Of a stretch of 64,000 nt of DNA, positions 27,970 to 36,331 are shown in pieces. The stretch's first letter is position 1; every line of letters starts with the position of its first letter. The position numbers and the translations under genes are program-made. The stretch is from Cytophagaceae bacterium. Its GTDB lineage: Bacteria > Bacteroidota > Bacteroidia > Cytophagales > Spirosomataceae. The notes under the pieces were generated by a model that searched no databases, was not told the origin of the DNA, and saw only the letters and a list, made by a program, of their open reading frames with translations. The stretch is from NCBI GenBank assembly GCA_017984215.1, contig JAGOAA010000001.1, positions 62,001 through 126,000 on the forward strand, written 5' to 3'.

Positions 27970-29292
27970 ATGAAAAGTTTTACAAAACCTAAATTATCCA
28001 TTACCCAAATCATCAACATGAGTGTTGGATTCTTAGGAATTCAATTTGGCTTTGCCTTGCAAAATGGGAATGCTTCACGTATTCTTCAAAGTTTTGGTGC
28101 TGATGTAGAACAATTGTCATGGTTTTGGTTGGCAGCTCCATTAACAGGTATGATCATCCAACCGATTATTGGTTTTTATTCGGATCGTACTTGGAACTTC
28201 TTAGGACGTAGGAAGCCATTCTTCTTAACGGGAGCGATTTTAGCAGCCTCTGCGCTCTTCTTTTTTCCACATGCTGGTGCTTTAGCGGGTTTTTTACCTC
28301 CTATGATTGTAGGCGCAGGGATATTGATGATGATGGATGCGTCTTTCAACGTTTCTATGGAGCCCTTTCGTGCTTTAGTCGCTGATAATTTACATGATGA
28401 GCAAAGTACTTTAGGATTCTCTGTTCAAACATTTTTGATTGGAATCGGTGCTGTTGTAGGTTCATGGTTACCTTATATTTTTGGTGAATGGGCGGGAATA
28501 GCTAAGGACGCAGCCCCTGGTCAAATTCCAGACAATGTTGTTTATTCTTTTTATGTAGGTGGAACGGTATTCTTGTTGGCCATTATATGGACGATTGTAA
28601 CAACAAAAGAATATTCGCCTTCCGAAAGAGAGTCCATGGGTTTTCAAGATGAGGGCCAAGACGACACCTTATTTTCTGTATTTCGCTACATCAAGGAGAT
28701 GCCTAATACGATGCGTCAATTAGGTTTAGTGCAATTTTTCTCATGGTTCGGTCTATTCTCCATGTGGGTATTTTCTACCCCTGCCATTGCACACCATGTG
28801 TATGGAGTAGCATCTGATGATCATAGTTCAACTACGTTTCAAGATGCGGCCAATTGGGTAGGTATCATTTTTGGTGTTTACAGTGGTGTTTCTGCTATCT
28901 ATGCGGCCTTTTTACCTCAAATTGCACGAAGAATTGGAAACAAGGCGACGCATGCGTTTTCGCTTGTGGCTGGTGGTTTAGGTTTGATTTCCATTTATTT
29001 TATTTCGGATCCTACGATGTTGATCTTTAGCATGGTGGGCGTAGGTATGGCCTGGGCAAGTATTTTAGCGATGCCTTATGCGATTTTGGCTGGTTCTATT
29101 CCTTTAGCCAAAATGGGCGTTTACATGGGTATTTTCAACTTCTTTATTACCATCCCTCAAATTGTTAATGGAATCATCGGTGGGTCGATTGTAAAGTATT
29201 TGTATGGAGGCGAAGCTATTTATGCGATTGTGATGGCTGGTGTATTTTTCTTGATGGGGGCAGTCAGCGTATTATGGATCAAAGAAAAATAG
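27970..29292 (+). CDS. MFS sugar transporter, SLC45-like (maltose/sucrose type)
   Basis: A 440-residue inner-membrane carrier with about 12 hydrophobic helices. GFALQNGNASRILQSFG in helix 1 and FYSDRTWNFLGRRKPF in loop 2-3 (the RRKPF motif) place it with the SLC45-type proton/disaccharide symporters of the major facilitator superfamily. Maltose is the probable substrate, since it lies between the secreted amylase and the maltose phosphorylase/PgmB genes. The 3' end overlaps the DUF1460 gene by 19 bases. Confidence 0.87.
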   Translation: MKSFTKPKLSITQIINMSVGFLGIQFGFALQNGNASRILQSFGADVEQLSWFWLAAPLTGMIIQPIIGFYSDRTWNFLGRRKPFFLTGAILAASALFFFPHAGALAGFLPPMIVGAGILMMMDASFNVSMEPFRALVADNLHDEQSTLGFSVQTFLIGIGAVVGSWLPYIFGEWAGIAKDAAPGQIPDNVVYSFYVGGTVFLLAIIWTIVTTKEYSPSERESMGFQDEGQDDTLFSVFRYIKEMPNTMRQLGLVQFFSWFGLFSMWVFSTPAIAHHVYGVASDDHSSTTFQDAANWVGIIFGVYSGVSAIYAAFLPQIARRIGNKATHAFSLVAGGLGLISIYFISDPTMLIFSMVGVGMAWASILAMPYAILAGSIPLAKMGVYMGIFNFFITIPQIVNGIIGGSIVKYLYGGEAIYAIVMAGVFFLMGAVSVLWIKEK

Positions 29293-30011
29293 TCCTATTC
29301 AGTTTATTGTTTTGTTTTTCGTCAGTTTATGGGCAAAAGCCAACATTAGTCGAGATTGGTCAGCGATTTATCGGTAAACCCTATCGCACCAATATGCTTT
29401 CAAATGGAAATCCAGAAGTATTAGTCAGCTCACTTGAAGCGTTTGATTGTGTAACTTTTTTGGAAAACAGTTTAGCCATTACGTATGCGAAAGGGAATGA
29501 TTCATTATACTTAAAAGAACTGAAGCATGTCCGTTATGCAGGTGATTCCTTACAATATGAAAAGCGATATCATTATTTTACGGATGCCATGCATGCATTG
29601 GCTTTTCCCTTGATTATTGATCAAGCTCACGTGACACGGGTTAACAAAGATTTTTCCTTCCTGTCAACTTACCATCGGAAGAAGTCAGCCATTTCAGTTG
29701 ATTTGAATTTGTTAGAAAACCGTGAGCGTGCTTTAGCGAAAAAGGCATTTGAGTATACGGCAGTGGTTGATTTACATTCATTAATTCCCCTAATTGAATC
29801 TGGTGATTTGGTTGCATTTGTTACGTCAAATCCGCATTTGGATTTTTTACACACCGGAATGCTTGTTCGACAAGGAAATAGGATTCGATTATTGCACGCA
29901 TCTCAAGATAAAAAACAAGTAGTTCTTTCGGAGGAAAGTTTACAAGCCTACCTTAAATCACATCCTAAATTCATTGGAATTTGTGTTTTTAGGCCTATTT
30001 TTAAAGAATGA
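29274..30011 (+). CDS. DUF1460 family N-acetylmuramoyl-L-alanine amidase-like protein
   Basis: Exported NlpC/P60-like cysteine hydrolase; 245 residues. It has a signal peptide (IVLFSLLFCFSSVYGQ) and then the family core. The probable nucleophile is C59 in EAFDCVTFLEN and the histidine is in LDFLHTGMLVR near 196. Members studied in Bacteroides cut the amide bond between muramic acid and the peptide during cell-wall recycling, which I take as the likely role. Its start is inside the transporter gene, so it is probably translated from the amylase operon although functionally unrelated. It overlaps the next gene by 4 bases. Confidence 0.88.
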   Translation: MDQRKIVLFSLLFCFSSVYGQKPTLVEIGQRFIGKPYRTNMLSNGNPEVLVSSLEAFDCVTFLENSLAITYAKGNDSLYLKELKHVRYAGDSLQYEKRYHYFTDAMHALAFPLIIDQAHVTRVNKDFSFLSTYHRKKSAISVDLNLLENRERALAKKAFEYTAVVDLHSLIPLIESGDLVAFVTSNPHLDFLHTGMLVRQGNRIRLLHASQDKKQVVLSEESLQAYLKSHPKFIGICVFRPIFKE

Positions 30012-31138
30012 AAAAATACGACTTTAATCAGGTCATTGACCGAAAAAATACTTTCAGTTTCAAGTGGGACAATGTAAGCTATGGCGACAAAGATATGTTG
30101 CCAATGCCTGTGGCAGATATGGATTTTCCCGTAGCGGAAGAAATACTGGCAGCCATTGATCAGATAACAAAGCATGAAATATTAGGGTACTCAATTGTTC
30201 CTGAATCTTTACAAATAGCCGCGCAAAAGAAAATTGAGAAAGATTACGGTTGGGAAACAGAATTAGCTTGGCAAGTATGGATTCCAGGTATCGTTCCTGG
30301 AATTACTGCTGCTTGCTCCGCCTTTTCTTCGCCTGAGGATGGTATTTTAACAGCAATTCCCGTTTATCATCCCTTTCATTTAGTCGCTGGTTGGTTGGGT
30401 CACCCCTTACATACCTTTCCCATGATTGAGGAAGCGGGACGCTGGACTTATGATTTTGTCGCATTTGAGAACTCGTTAAAAAAAGGTCCCAAAGTCTTTC
30501 TATTTTGTAACCCACATAATCCAGGTGGAACTGTTTTTTCAACGGATGAAATAGTACGCATAAAGGCTCTTTGTAAACAATATGATTGTAAGATTATTTC
30601 CGATGAGATTCATGCGGATTTGATCATCGATTCGAACGTAAAGCATACGTGTATTCAAAGTGAAATATCATTTTTTGCTACCTCTAAGACCTATAATACG
30701 GCAGGCTTAGGTGGCGCTGTTGCCATCATTCCGGATGCTGCAACGCGTTTGGCCTTTCAAAAAAAGACCTTTGGGTTTTTTCCAATGCTTTCCCGACATA
30801 GTATTGAAGTGATGTTGGCGACATATGCTATGCCTTCCAACTGGTTGGATTCTCTTCTACCCTATTTGAGAAGCAATCATACTTTGTTATTAGCTCGAAT
30901 GAATCAACTACCTGGCATTTCGATGCTCCCACTGGAGGCTACGTATTTAGCTTGGATTGGTTTTGATTCTCAAATGCATGGTGATTTACAAAAGCGTTTA
31001 TTTGATGCCGGCTTGCATGTCCTTCGGGGAGATCAATTTTTAGGTGGCGATTTTGTCCGATTGAATTTTGCATGCCCCGAAGTGCAACTTCTCAAAGCGA
31101 TTGATATTATTGAAAGTGTTGTCTATGCGACTCGTTAA
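30008..31138 (+). CDS. MalY/PatB family C-S lyase (aminotransferase class I/II)
   Basis: PLP enzyme with likely cysteine-S-conjugate or cystathionine beta-lyase activity. The 376 residues contain PMPVADMDFPV at 32-42, the CNPHNPGGTVFS motif near 167-178, SDEIHADL at 198-205 and the PLP lysine K227 in SKTYNTAGL. That DEIHADL plus SKTYNTAGL combination marks the MalY/PatB group. E. coli MalY also represses the maltose regulon, but the family is common without that role, so the nearby maltose genes are not taken as evidence. It is coupled to the DUF1460 gene by ATGA. Confidence 0.9.
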   Translation: MKKYDFNQVIDRKNTFSFKWDNVSYGDKDMLPMPVADMDFPVAEEILAAIDQITKHEILGYSIVPESLQIAAQKKIEKDYGWETELAWQVWIPGIVPGITAACSAFSSPEDGILTAIPVYHPFHLVAGWLGHPLHTFPMIEEAGRWTYDFVAFENSLKKGPKVFLFCNPHNPGGTVFSTDEIVRIKALCKQYDCKIISDEIHADLIIDSNVKHTCIQSEISFFATSKTYNTAGLGGAVAIIPDAATRLAFQKKTFGFFPMLSRHSIEVMLATYAMPSNWLDSLLPYLRSNHTLLLARMNQLPGISMLPLEATYLAWIGFDSQMHGDLQKRLFDAGLHVLRGDQFLGGDFVRLNFACPEVQLLKAIDIIESVVYATR

Positions 31139-31748
31139 ATCATTTATTTTTTTGTTTTTACTAGTAACCTTAATCGGTTTACTGGTGTATATACAAGATT
31201 GGGATGAAGAATCAGTCCCCGTGATATTACATGATCAATTATCGTTGGTTGAACAATCTGATTCAATTATTCAAAAAGATGAATTCGATTCGCTTATTGC
31301 TGACCGACCTGCACCCTTAAGCGCCTTATTTCAAGATTACGAGGCTAATGTGGAGAGTGATGCAATAACGTTGAAGAAGAGTAACCAGATAGTAGGGAAA
31401 TATCCATTGAATAAACTGTTCATTCAACAAATGATCTTGGCTGATTTGAATGATGATGATGTGCCAGAGTGTTGGGTTTTAGGGCTTAAACACAGTAAAC
31501 AAACAGAAATATTTGCTTTAACAATACAAGCAGGACATGTCAAACGGATAAATTTTCCTACCTTGAAAGGTCGCCAAGCATTTGGCTATATTGGGAAAGA
31601 TTCCTTGTATTTGGATAAATCTACATTGGCTAGACAATTTGAATTTGCGAATGATCCATACTCGGATATTGAATCTGGTCACCGCGTATGTTATTATCAG
31701 TTTGGTAAGGACCAAAGCTTTGTATTAAAAAAAACATTAGACCTATAA
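31125..31748 (+). CDS. Membrane-anchored protein of unknown function
   Basis: Not recognised. The ATG at 31125, overlapping the MalY-like gene by 14 bases, starts RLVKSFIFLFLLVTLIGLLV, a signal anchor; an upstream TTG (31068) would bury this and is rejected. The mature part of about 180 residues is acidic near the membrane. It has ADLNDDDVPECWVLGLK, a D-rich turn like those of FG-GAP/VCBS-type calcium-binding repeats, at about 123-139. The C-terminal half alternates beta-strand-like segments. It ends 6 bases before the dehydratase gene. Confidence 0.75.
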   Translation: MRLVKSFIFLFLLVTLIGLLVYIQDWDEESVPVILHDQLSLVEQSDSIIQKDEFDSLIADRPAPLSALFQDYEANVESDAITLKKSNQIVGKYPLNKLFIQQMILADLNDDDVPECWVLGLKHSKQTEIFALTIQAGHVKRINFPTLKGRQAFGYIGKDSLYLDKSTLARQFEFANDPYSDIESGHRVCYYQFGKDQSFVLKKTLDL

Positions 31749-31754
31749 AAACCT

Positions 31755-33467
31755 ATGAAACCTAATTTACGCTCCCAACAATGGTTTGGAAAAACTGGCA
31801 AGGATGGATTTATTTACCGAGCTTGGATGAAGAATCAAGGTATTCCAGATGATTATTTTCAAGGGAAACCGGTGATCGGAATTTGTAATACATGGTCTGA
31901 ATTAACTCCATGTAATGCGCATTTTCGGGAATTAGCGGAGTTTGTTAAAAAAGGTATCATTGAAGCAGGCGGTTTTCCGGTAGAATTTCCTGTTATGTCT
32001 TTGGGAGAAACCTTGATTAAGCCTACCGCAATGCTTTATCGCAATTTGGCAAGTATGGATGTCGAGGAATCGATACGTGCTAATCCGATCGATGGGGTTG
32101 TATTGATGTGTGGTTGTGATAAGACTACCCCTTCACTTGTTATGGGGGCTTGTAGCGTTGATTTACCTACCTTGGTGATTTCAGGTGGACCCATGATGAA
32201 GGGAAAATTTAAAGGTAAGGAAATTGGAACATCTGATGTTTGGCGTTTTGCTGAAGCGTATAAGTTGGGTGAACTTTCACAAAAGGAATTTATTGAAGCA
32301 GAGGCTTGTATGGCGCGTACGCCTGGACATTGTGCGGTGATGGGAACAGCGTCCACGATGGCAACCATGGTTGAGGCTTTAGGTTTGAGTTTACCCCAAA
32401 ATGCTGCTATTCCGGCTGCTGATGTGCGGAGAAAGGTTTTGGCTCAGCATTCCGGGCGTCGGATCGTTGAGATGGTGAATGAGGATTTAAAAATGTCGAA
32501 GGTTTTGACCCGACAAGCGTTTGAAAATGCGATTCGTGTGAATGCCGCTACAGGTGGATCAACCAATTTTGTTATTCACTTATTAGCGATTGCGGGTCGG
32601 ATTGGAGTGGATTTGCAATTAGATGATTTTGATAAGTTCTCTTTAAATATCCCTTTATTAGCGAATATTCAGCCTTCTGGAGCTCATTTCATGGAAGATT
32701 TATACTATGCTGGTGGTTTACCAGCTTTGATGAATCAAATGAAGGAACATTTGCACACATCAAGTATCACGGTGAACGGAAAAACGGTAGGTGAAAACAT
32801 TACAGATACACCTATTTATGATTCAACTATTATATCTACGTTTGATGAACCATTCAAGCCTGATTCCGGGATAGCAGTGGTACGAGGTAATTTAGCGCCT
32901 CAAGGGGCGGTATTGAAGCCTTCTGCAGCATCACCTGCCTTATTCAAGCATCGAGGAAAGGCGGTTGTATTTGAAAACATAGAAGATTACCACGCACGTA
33001 TCGATTCGCCAGAATTGGATATTGATGAAACTTCCGTGATGGTTTTGAAAAATGTAGGCCCCAAAGGATATCCTGGCATGGCCGAAGTTGGTAATATGGG
33101 TATTCCGAAGAAGCTGCTTGAGAAAGGCGTTAAAGATATGGTTCGTATCTCTGACGGTCGCATGAGCGGTACTGGATTTGGAACGGTTGTATTGCACATA
33201 TCGCCTGAGTCTGCTGCAGGTGGACCTTTGAATTGGGTTCAGAATGGAGATTACATATCGTTGGATGTTGAGAGCCGTTCGATTAATTGGGAAGTATCGG
33301 AAGCCGATTTAGCTGCCCGTAAGTTGGCCCAACCTTTTGTACCGCCTTCGATGCCGCGTGGTTATGTGGGTTTATTTATTGACCATGTAGAGCAAGCGGA
33401 CCAAGGTGCTGATTTTGATTTCTTGAAAGGTGGATCCGGTTCGATTGTAACAAGAGATTCGCATTAA
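31755..33467 (+). CDS. IlvD/Edd family dehydratase, sugar-acid type
   Basis: Iron-sulfur dehydratase, 570 residues. It starts SQQWFGKTGKDGFIYRAWMKNQG, and that length and start fit the L-arabonate/D-xylonate dehydratase branch rather than branched-chain IlvD. Cluster cysteines are likely in CNTWSELTPCN (about 47-57), MCGCDKTTPS (near 117-126) and a third in the ARTPGHCAVMGTAST block. VRISDGRMSGTGFGTVVLH is the C-terminal family motif. It is followed by an SDR that shares one base, suggesting an oxidative sugar route with dehydrogenase plus dehydratase. L-fuconate is a possible alternative substrate given the operon next door. Confidence 0.85.
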   Translation: MKPNLRSQQWFGKTGKDGFIYRAWMKNQGIPDDYFQGKPVIGICNTWSELTPCNAHFRELAEFVKKGIIEAGGFPVEFPVMSLGETLIKPTAMLYRNLASMDVEESIRANPIDGVVLMCGCDKTTPSLVMGACSVDLPTLVISGGPMMKGKFKGKEIGTSDVWRFAEAYKLGELSQKEFIEAEACMARTPGHCAVMGTASTMATMVEALGLSLPQNAAIPAADVRRKVLAQHSGRRIVEMVNEDLKMSKVLTRQAFENAIRVNAATGGSTNFVIHLLAIAGRIGVDLQLDDFDKFSLNIPLLANIQPSGAHFMEDLYYAGGLPALMNQMKEHLHTSSITVNGKTVGENITDTPIYDSTIISTFDEPFKPDSGIAVVRGNLAPQGAVLKPSAASPALFKHRGKAVVFENIEDYHARIDSPELDIDETSVMVLKNVGPKGYPGMAEVGNMGIPKKLLEKGVKDMVRISDGRMSGTGFGTVVLHISPESAAGGPLNWVQNGDYISLDVESRSINWEVSEADLAARKLAQPFVPPSMPRGYVGLFIDHVEQADQGADFDFLKGGSGSIVTRDSH

Positions 33468-34219
33468 TGAAAAAGTTCGTAGTCACAGGTGCAGGTCAAG
33501 GAATTGGCTTCGAATTGGTCAAACAGCTGTTGGGCCAAGGGCACTTTGTGATTTGGAATGAAATCGATTCCCTTGTTTTAGATCAAGCGAGTAAAACCTT
33601 AAATAAACTCGGTTTGCACCAGTTTATCAGTATTCAGGCTGATGCAGCATCTGAGGATTTTTTACAAGAATTAGCGCAAGTACTTGATTCAAGTCCGGGC
33701 GATTTAGCTGGTGTGGTATGTAATGCGGGTATAACCACCTTTGGTGACTTTTGGACTTATTCTAAATCTTCCATGGACCAGATTTTGCGCGTGAATTTGG
33801 TAGGAACATTTTTTTTGATTCAAATGATTGCTCGTCTCTTAAAGGGGCGTAATCTGCCGGGTTCGATTGTTGTTATGTCTTCCGTTACAGGGCATCAAGC
33901 GCATCCGGATTTGGCAGCCTATGGCATGACAAAGGCTGCTTTAAATCAATTGGTCAAGAATCTAGTGATTGATTTGTCTCCTTGTCAGATTCGCATTAAT
34001 GCCATTTCTCCTGGGGCTACGATTACCGAGCGTACATCTCAAAATAAGGAATATCAAACGGATTGGTCAGAAATTACACCATTAGGCAAGGCTGCTGATG
34101 TTTCCGACATTGCCGCTGCTACCCTATTCTTTTTATCGGATCAATCTAAACATATTACGGGCCAAACACTCGTTATTGATGGTGGTTGGACTTCAGTAAG
34201 TCCTGCGCCTAAGCATTAA
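33467..34219 (+). CDS. Short-chain dehydrogenase/reductase
   Basis: NAD(P)-dependent SDR of 250 residues. The cofactor motif is TGAGQGIG at 7-14, followed by CNAGITTFGDF near 85-95. The catalytic set is Ser in MSSVTGH and YGMTK (Tyr-x-x-x-Lys complete). The C-terminus is GQTLVIDGGWTSV. It shares one base with the upstream IlvD-type dehydratase, so it is probably a sugar or sugar-acid dehydrogenase of the same pathway. The exact substrate is unknown. It overlaps the convergent dipeptidase gene by 4 bases. Confidence 0.85.
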   Translation: MKKFVVTGAGQGIGFELVKQLLGQGHFVIWNEIDSLVLDQASKTLNKLGLHQFISIQADAASEDFLQELAQVLDSSPGDLAGVVCNAGITTFGDFWTYSKSSMDQILRVNLVGTFFLIQMIARLLKGRNLPGSIVVMSSVTGHQAHPDLAAYGMTKAALNQLVKNLVIDLSPCQIRINAISPGATITERTSQNKEYQTDWSEITPLGKAADVSDIAAATLFFLSDQSKHITGQTLVIDGGWTSVSPAPKH

Positions 34220-35274
34220 GCCCAAGCTTTTTCTAGGAAATTCAACCAGTTTTGGTGACAGATTTTTTTGACTTCATCCGAACTAAATCCGCGCTTTAGC
34301 AACAAGTCTGGTATTTTTTGTAAGTCGGCAATGGTCTCTATATCGGCTGGACATTGCTCTTTCCCAAATCCCCCATCCAAATCTGTTCCCAAACCAACAT
34401 GATTTGTATTGCCAGCTAATTCACAAATATGCGTTAAGTGGTCTATCATCGTGTTTAAGGTAACGCCCATGGATTGCGGAGTAGACTTTCCTCGCTCCCA
34501 ATTCGGAACCATCATCCAGGCATCCATTGGCATGCCAATTACGGCGCCTTTTTCAATGAGTATTTTTAATTGGTCGTCGGAGAATTGCCGATTGTGATTT
34601 ACAAGGGCTCTACAATTATGATGACTGGCCCAAACATGTCCATGAAAATGCTCCATGGCTTCCTCAAAACTTTCATCACAGAGATGCGTGGCATCTAAAA
34701 TTAGATTCAATTCCTCCATTTTACGCAATAAATTGCGTCCTATTGTTCCTAATCCTCCGCTTGCATTCGTCCCTTGGGCATAACGTCCCGGACCATAATG
34801 TGCAGGTCCTAAAGCGCGTAGACCAGATTCATGGGCTATTTCTAGGTATTCTAAGGAAACAATGGAATCTGCTCCTTCAAGACTCAAAATATAACCAATG
34901 GTTTTTTGATCCTCCGGCCAAATAGTTAAATGCTCGTATAATTCTGGAAGATTGCGGATGGGACGTAAGTCTCCACTTTTTTCTAAGGCCTTGTAATAGG
35001 CTAATTGGCCTTGTGTTTGTGCCCAAGCTTGTTCGGGAGAGTTCCAACCGGGAAGTGTGTTCGTTTTGTCAACATATCGCGCTATTTGAGTCGCAACGAC
35101 TAATCCGATGTTTCCTTTTCGTAATTCTTCTAAGGATACCGTGGCAAGTCCTCGGTCTGGTTTATCAGTTAAATGGTGCTCGCGCGCATTAATTTCTTGA
35201 ATGGATGCCCTCAAATCTCGATTCCATTCTAGGGCATTCATACTTAAATCTAAATGGGCGTCTATGATAAACAT
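34216..35274 (-). CDS. Membrane-dipeptidase family (M19) protein
   Basis: Zinc peptidase of the renal dipeptidase family; 352 residues and no signal peptide, so cytosolic. Metal ligands are visible in order: IDAHLDLS (H and D at about 7 and 9), the bridging Glu in SLEGADSI, DATHLCDE with its His, and WASHHNCRALV. LGTDLDGGFG closes the barrel. It lies at the 3' end of the fucose operon, 1 base after the D-threonine-aldolase-like gene. The pairing points to D-amino acid or dipeptide processing rather than sugar breakdown; this is inference. Confidence 0.9.
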   Translation of the reverse strand: MFIIDAHLDLSMNALEWNRDLRASIQEINAREHHLTDKPDRGLATVSLEELRKGNIGLVVATQIARYVDKTNTLPGWNSPEQAWAQTQGQLAYYKALEKSGDLRPIRNLPELYEHLTIWPEDQKTIGYILSLEGADSIVSLEYLEIAHESGLRALGPAHYGPGRYAQGTNASGGLGTIGRNLLRKMEELNLILDATHLCDESFEEAMEHFHGHVWASHHNCRALVNHNRQFSDDQLKILIEKGAVIGMPMDAWMMVPNWERGKSTPQSMGVTLNTMIDHLTHICELAGNTNHVGLGTDLDGGFGKEQCPADIETIADLQKIPDLLLKRGFSSDEVKKICHQNWLNFLEKAWA

Positions 35275-35275
35275 C

Positions 35276-36331
35276 TTATATCGTGATTTTGCGATTTCTT
35301 GCTAAAACATTCCAAACGCTTCCATCGCCAACTTGTAAATATTGATGTAAGGCAACTGTAGGGCAAATGTGATAAGGGAACATTCGAACAATATCGCCAA
35401 TTTGACATGTGGAACTATCCCCAACTTCTACGATTCCATGTTCTTCACTTTGACTCATTAATTTCCAATCTGGATGATTAATGAATTGCAGTCGATTGTC
35501 GATTCCATTTTCAGGAGCTACTGATTTGTGCCCCACGTCGATTGAAATCGTATGGTCTGTTGGGATCGAAATAATTCGCCCAATCACCTGAACAGCCAAT
35601 TCTAAGCTACTTTCAGGGTATAATTTGGCATAACCTGTATCAAAGAAAACAAAAGTTCCAGGGCTACAAACATAGCTTGGATTGGAATGATGCACTAAGA
35701 AACTTGGCGTCCCGCCTACGACAAGTTCTAAATCATTGCGGACCTGCGGTAAAAGCGCATAAAAAGATTGAAAATCCAGCTCCACATGCTTTTGACGATC
35801 TTCAATATTTACATCACGTATATGTCCATCGTATGCATGTAATCCCGATAAAATCAAATTCGGTAATTGCTCAATAAGATGTATTAATGGCAAAGAATCC
35901 TCTGGTTTAATCCCCGTCCGATTCATACCCATGTTTAAGTCGATAAACACGCGCTGATTGTTTGAAACGGCATTTAATGCATGTGCTGCTTGTTCGTCAT
36001 CTAGTAGACAGGCAAATGAAGTATTTGGGTATTTTTCGCCAAGCGCAATATAGCGAGACAAAGTCGTGCCCGTCGGTTGCATGGACAAAAGCACATCAGG
36101 TGCTTCATCTAAGGCCAGTAATTCACATTCCGCAATGGTAGCAGCTTTGAATTTTGTAATGCCAGCGGCCAACAATAGTTGATTGACCTCACGAGTTTTA
36201 TGCGTTTTAATGTGAGGACGTAATCGAGCAGGATTGTTATCTACTTGCTTAAGAACCCATTGTATGTTTTTTTTAACAATTTCAGGATTTACGAGTAATC
36301 CTGGACTTTCGATGTTACTGAAGTTGATCAT
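35276..36331 (-). CDS. D-threonine aldolase / D-serine dehydratase-like PLP enzyme
   Basis: A 351-residue fold-type III (alanine racemase-like barrel) PLP protein. PLP lysine is in RPHIKTHKTREV near 38-49, and the N-terminal SPGLLVNPEIVKKN is the family start. The C-terminal beta domain has FPYHICPTVALH, where His and Cys form the zinc site of D-serine dehydratases. FIDLNMGMNRTGI lies in the barrel. It therefore should act on a D-beta-hydroxy amino acid, splitting or dehydrating it. Its 3' end leads into the dipeptidase; its 5' end overlaps the fucose dehydrogenase-like gene by 4 bases. Confidence 0.87.
   Translation of the reverse strand: MINFSNIESPGLLVNPEIVKKNIQWVLKQVDNNPARLRPHIKTHKTREVNQLLLAAGITKFKAATIAECELLALDEAPDVLLSMQPTGTTLSRYIALGEKYPNTSFACLLDDEQAAHALNAVSNNQRVFIDLNMGMNRTGIKPEDSLPLIHLIEQLPNLILSGLHAYDGHIRDVNIEDRQKHVELDFQSFYALLPQVRNDLELVVGGTPSFLVHHSNPSYVCSPGTFVFFDTGYAKLYPESSLELAVQVIGRIISIPTDHTISIDVGHKSVAPENGIDNRLQFINHPDWKLMSQSEEHGIVEVGDSSTCQIGDIVRMFPYHICPTVALHQYLQVGDGSVWNVLARNRKITI

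Noticed and set aside
31068..31124. TTG start at 31068 for the membrane-anchored protein
   Set aside because: It would put 19 polar residues before a clear signal anchor that begins at the ATG at 31125.
30008..31138. MalY-like protein as regulator of the adjacent maltose genes
   Set aside because: The family is common as a C-S lyase without a regulatory role, and the gene follows DUF1460 rather than the maltose control region.
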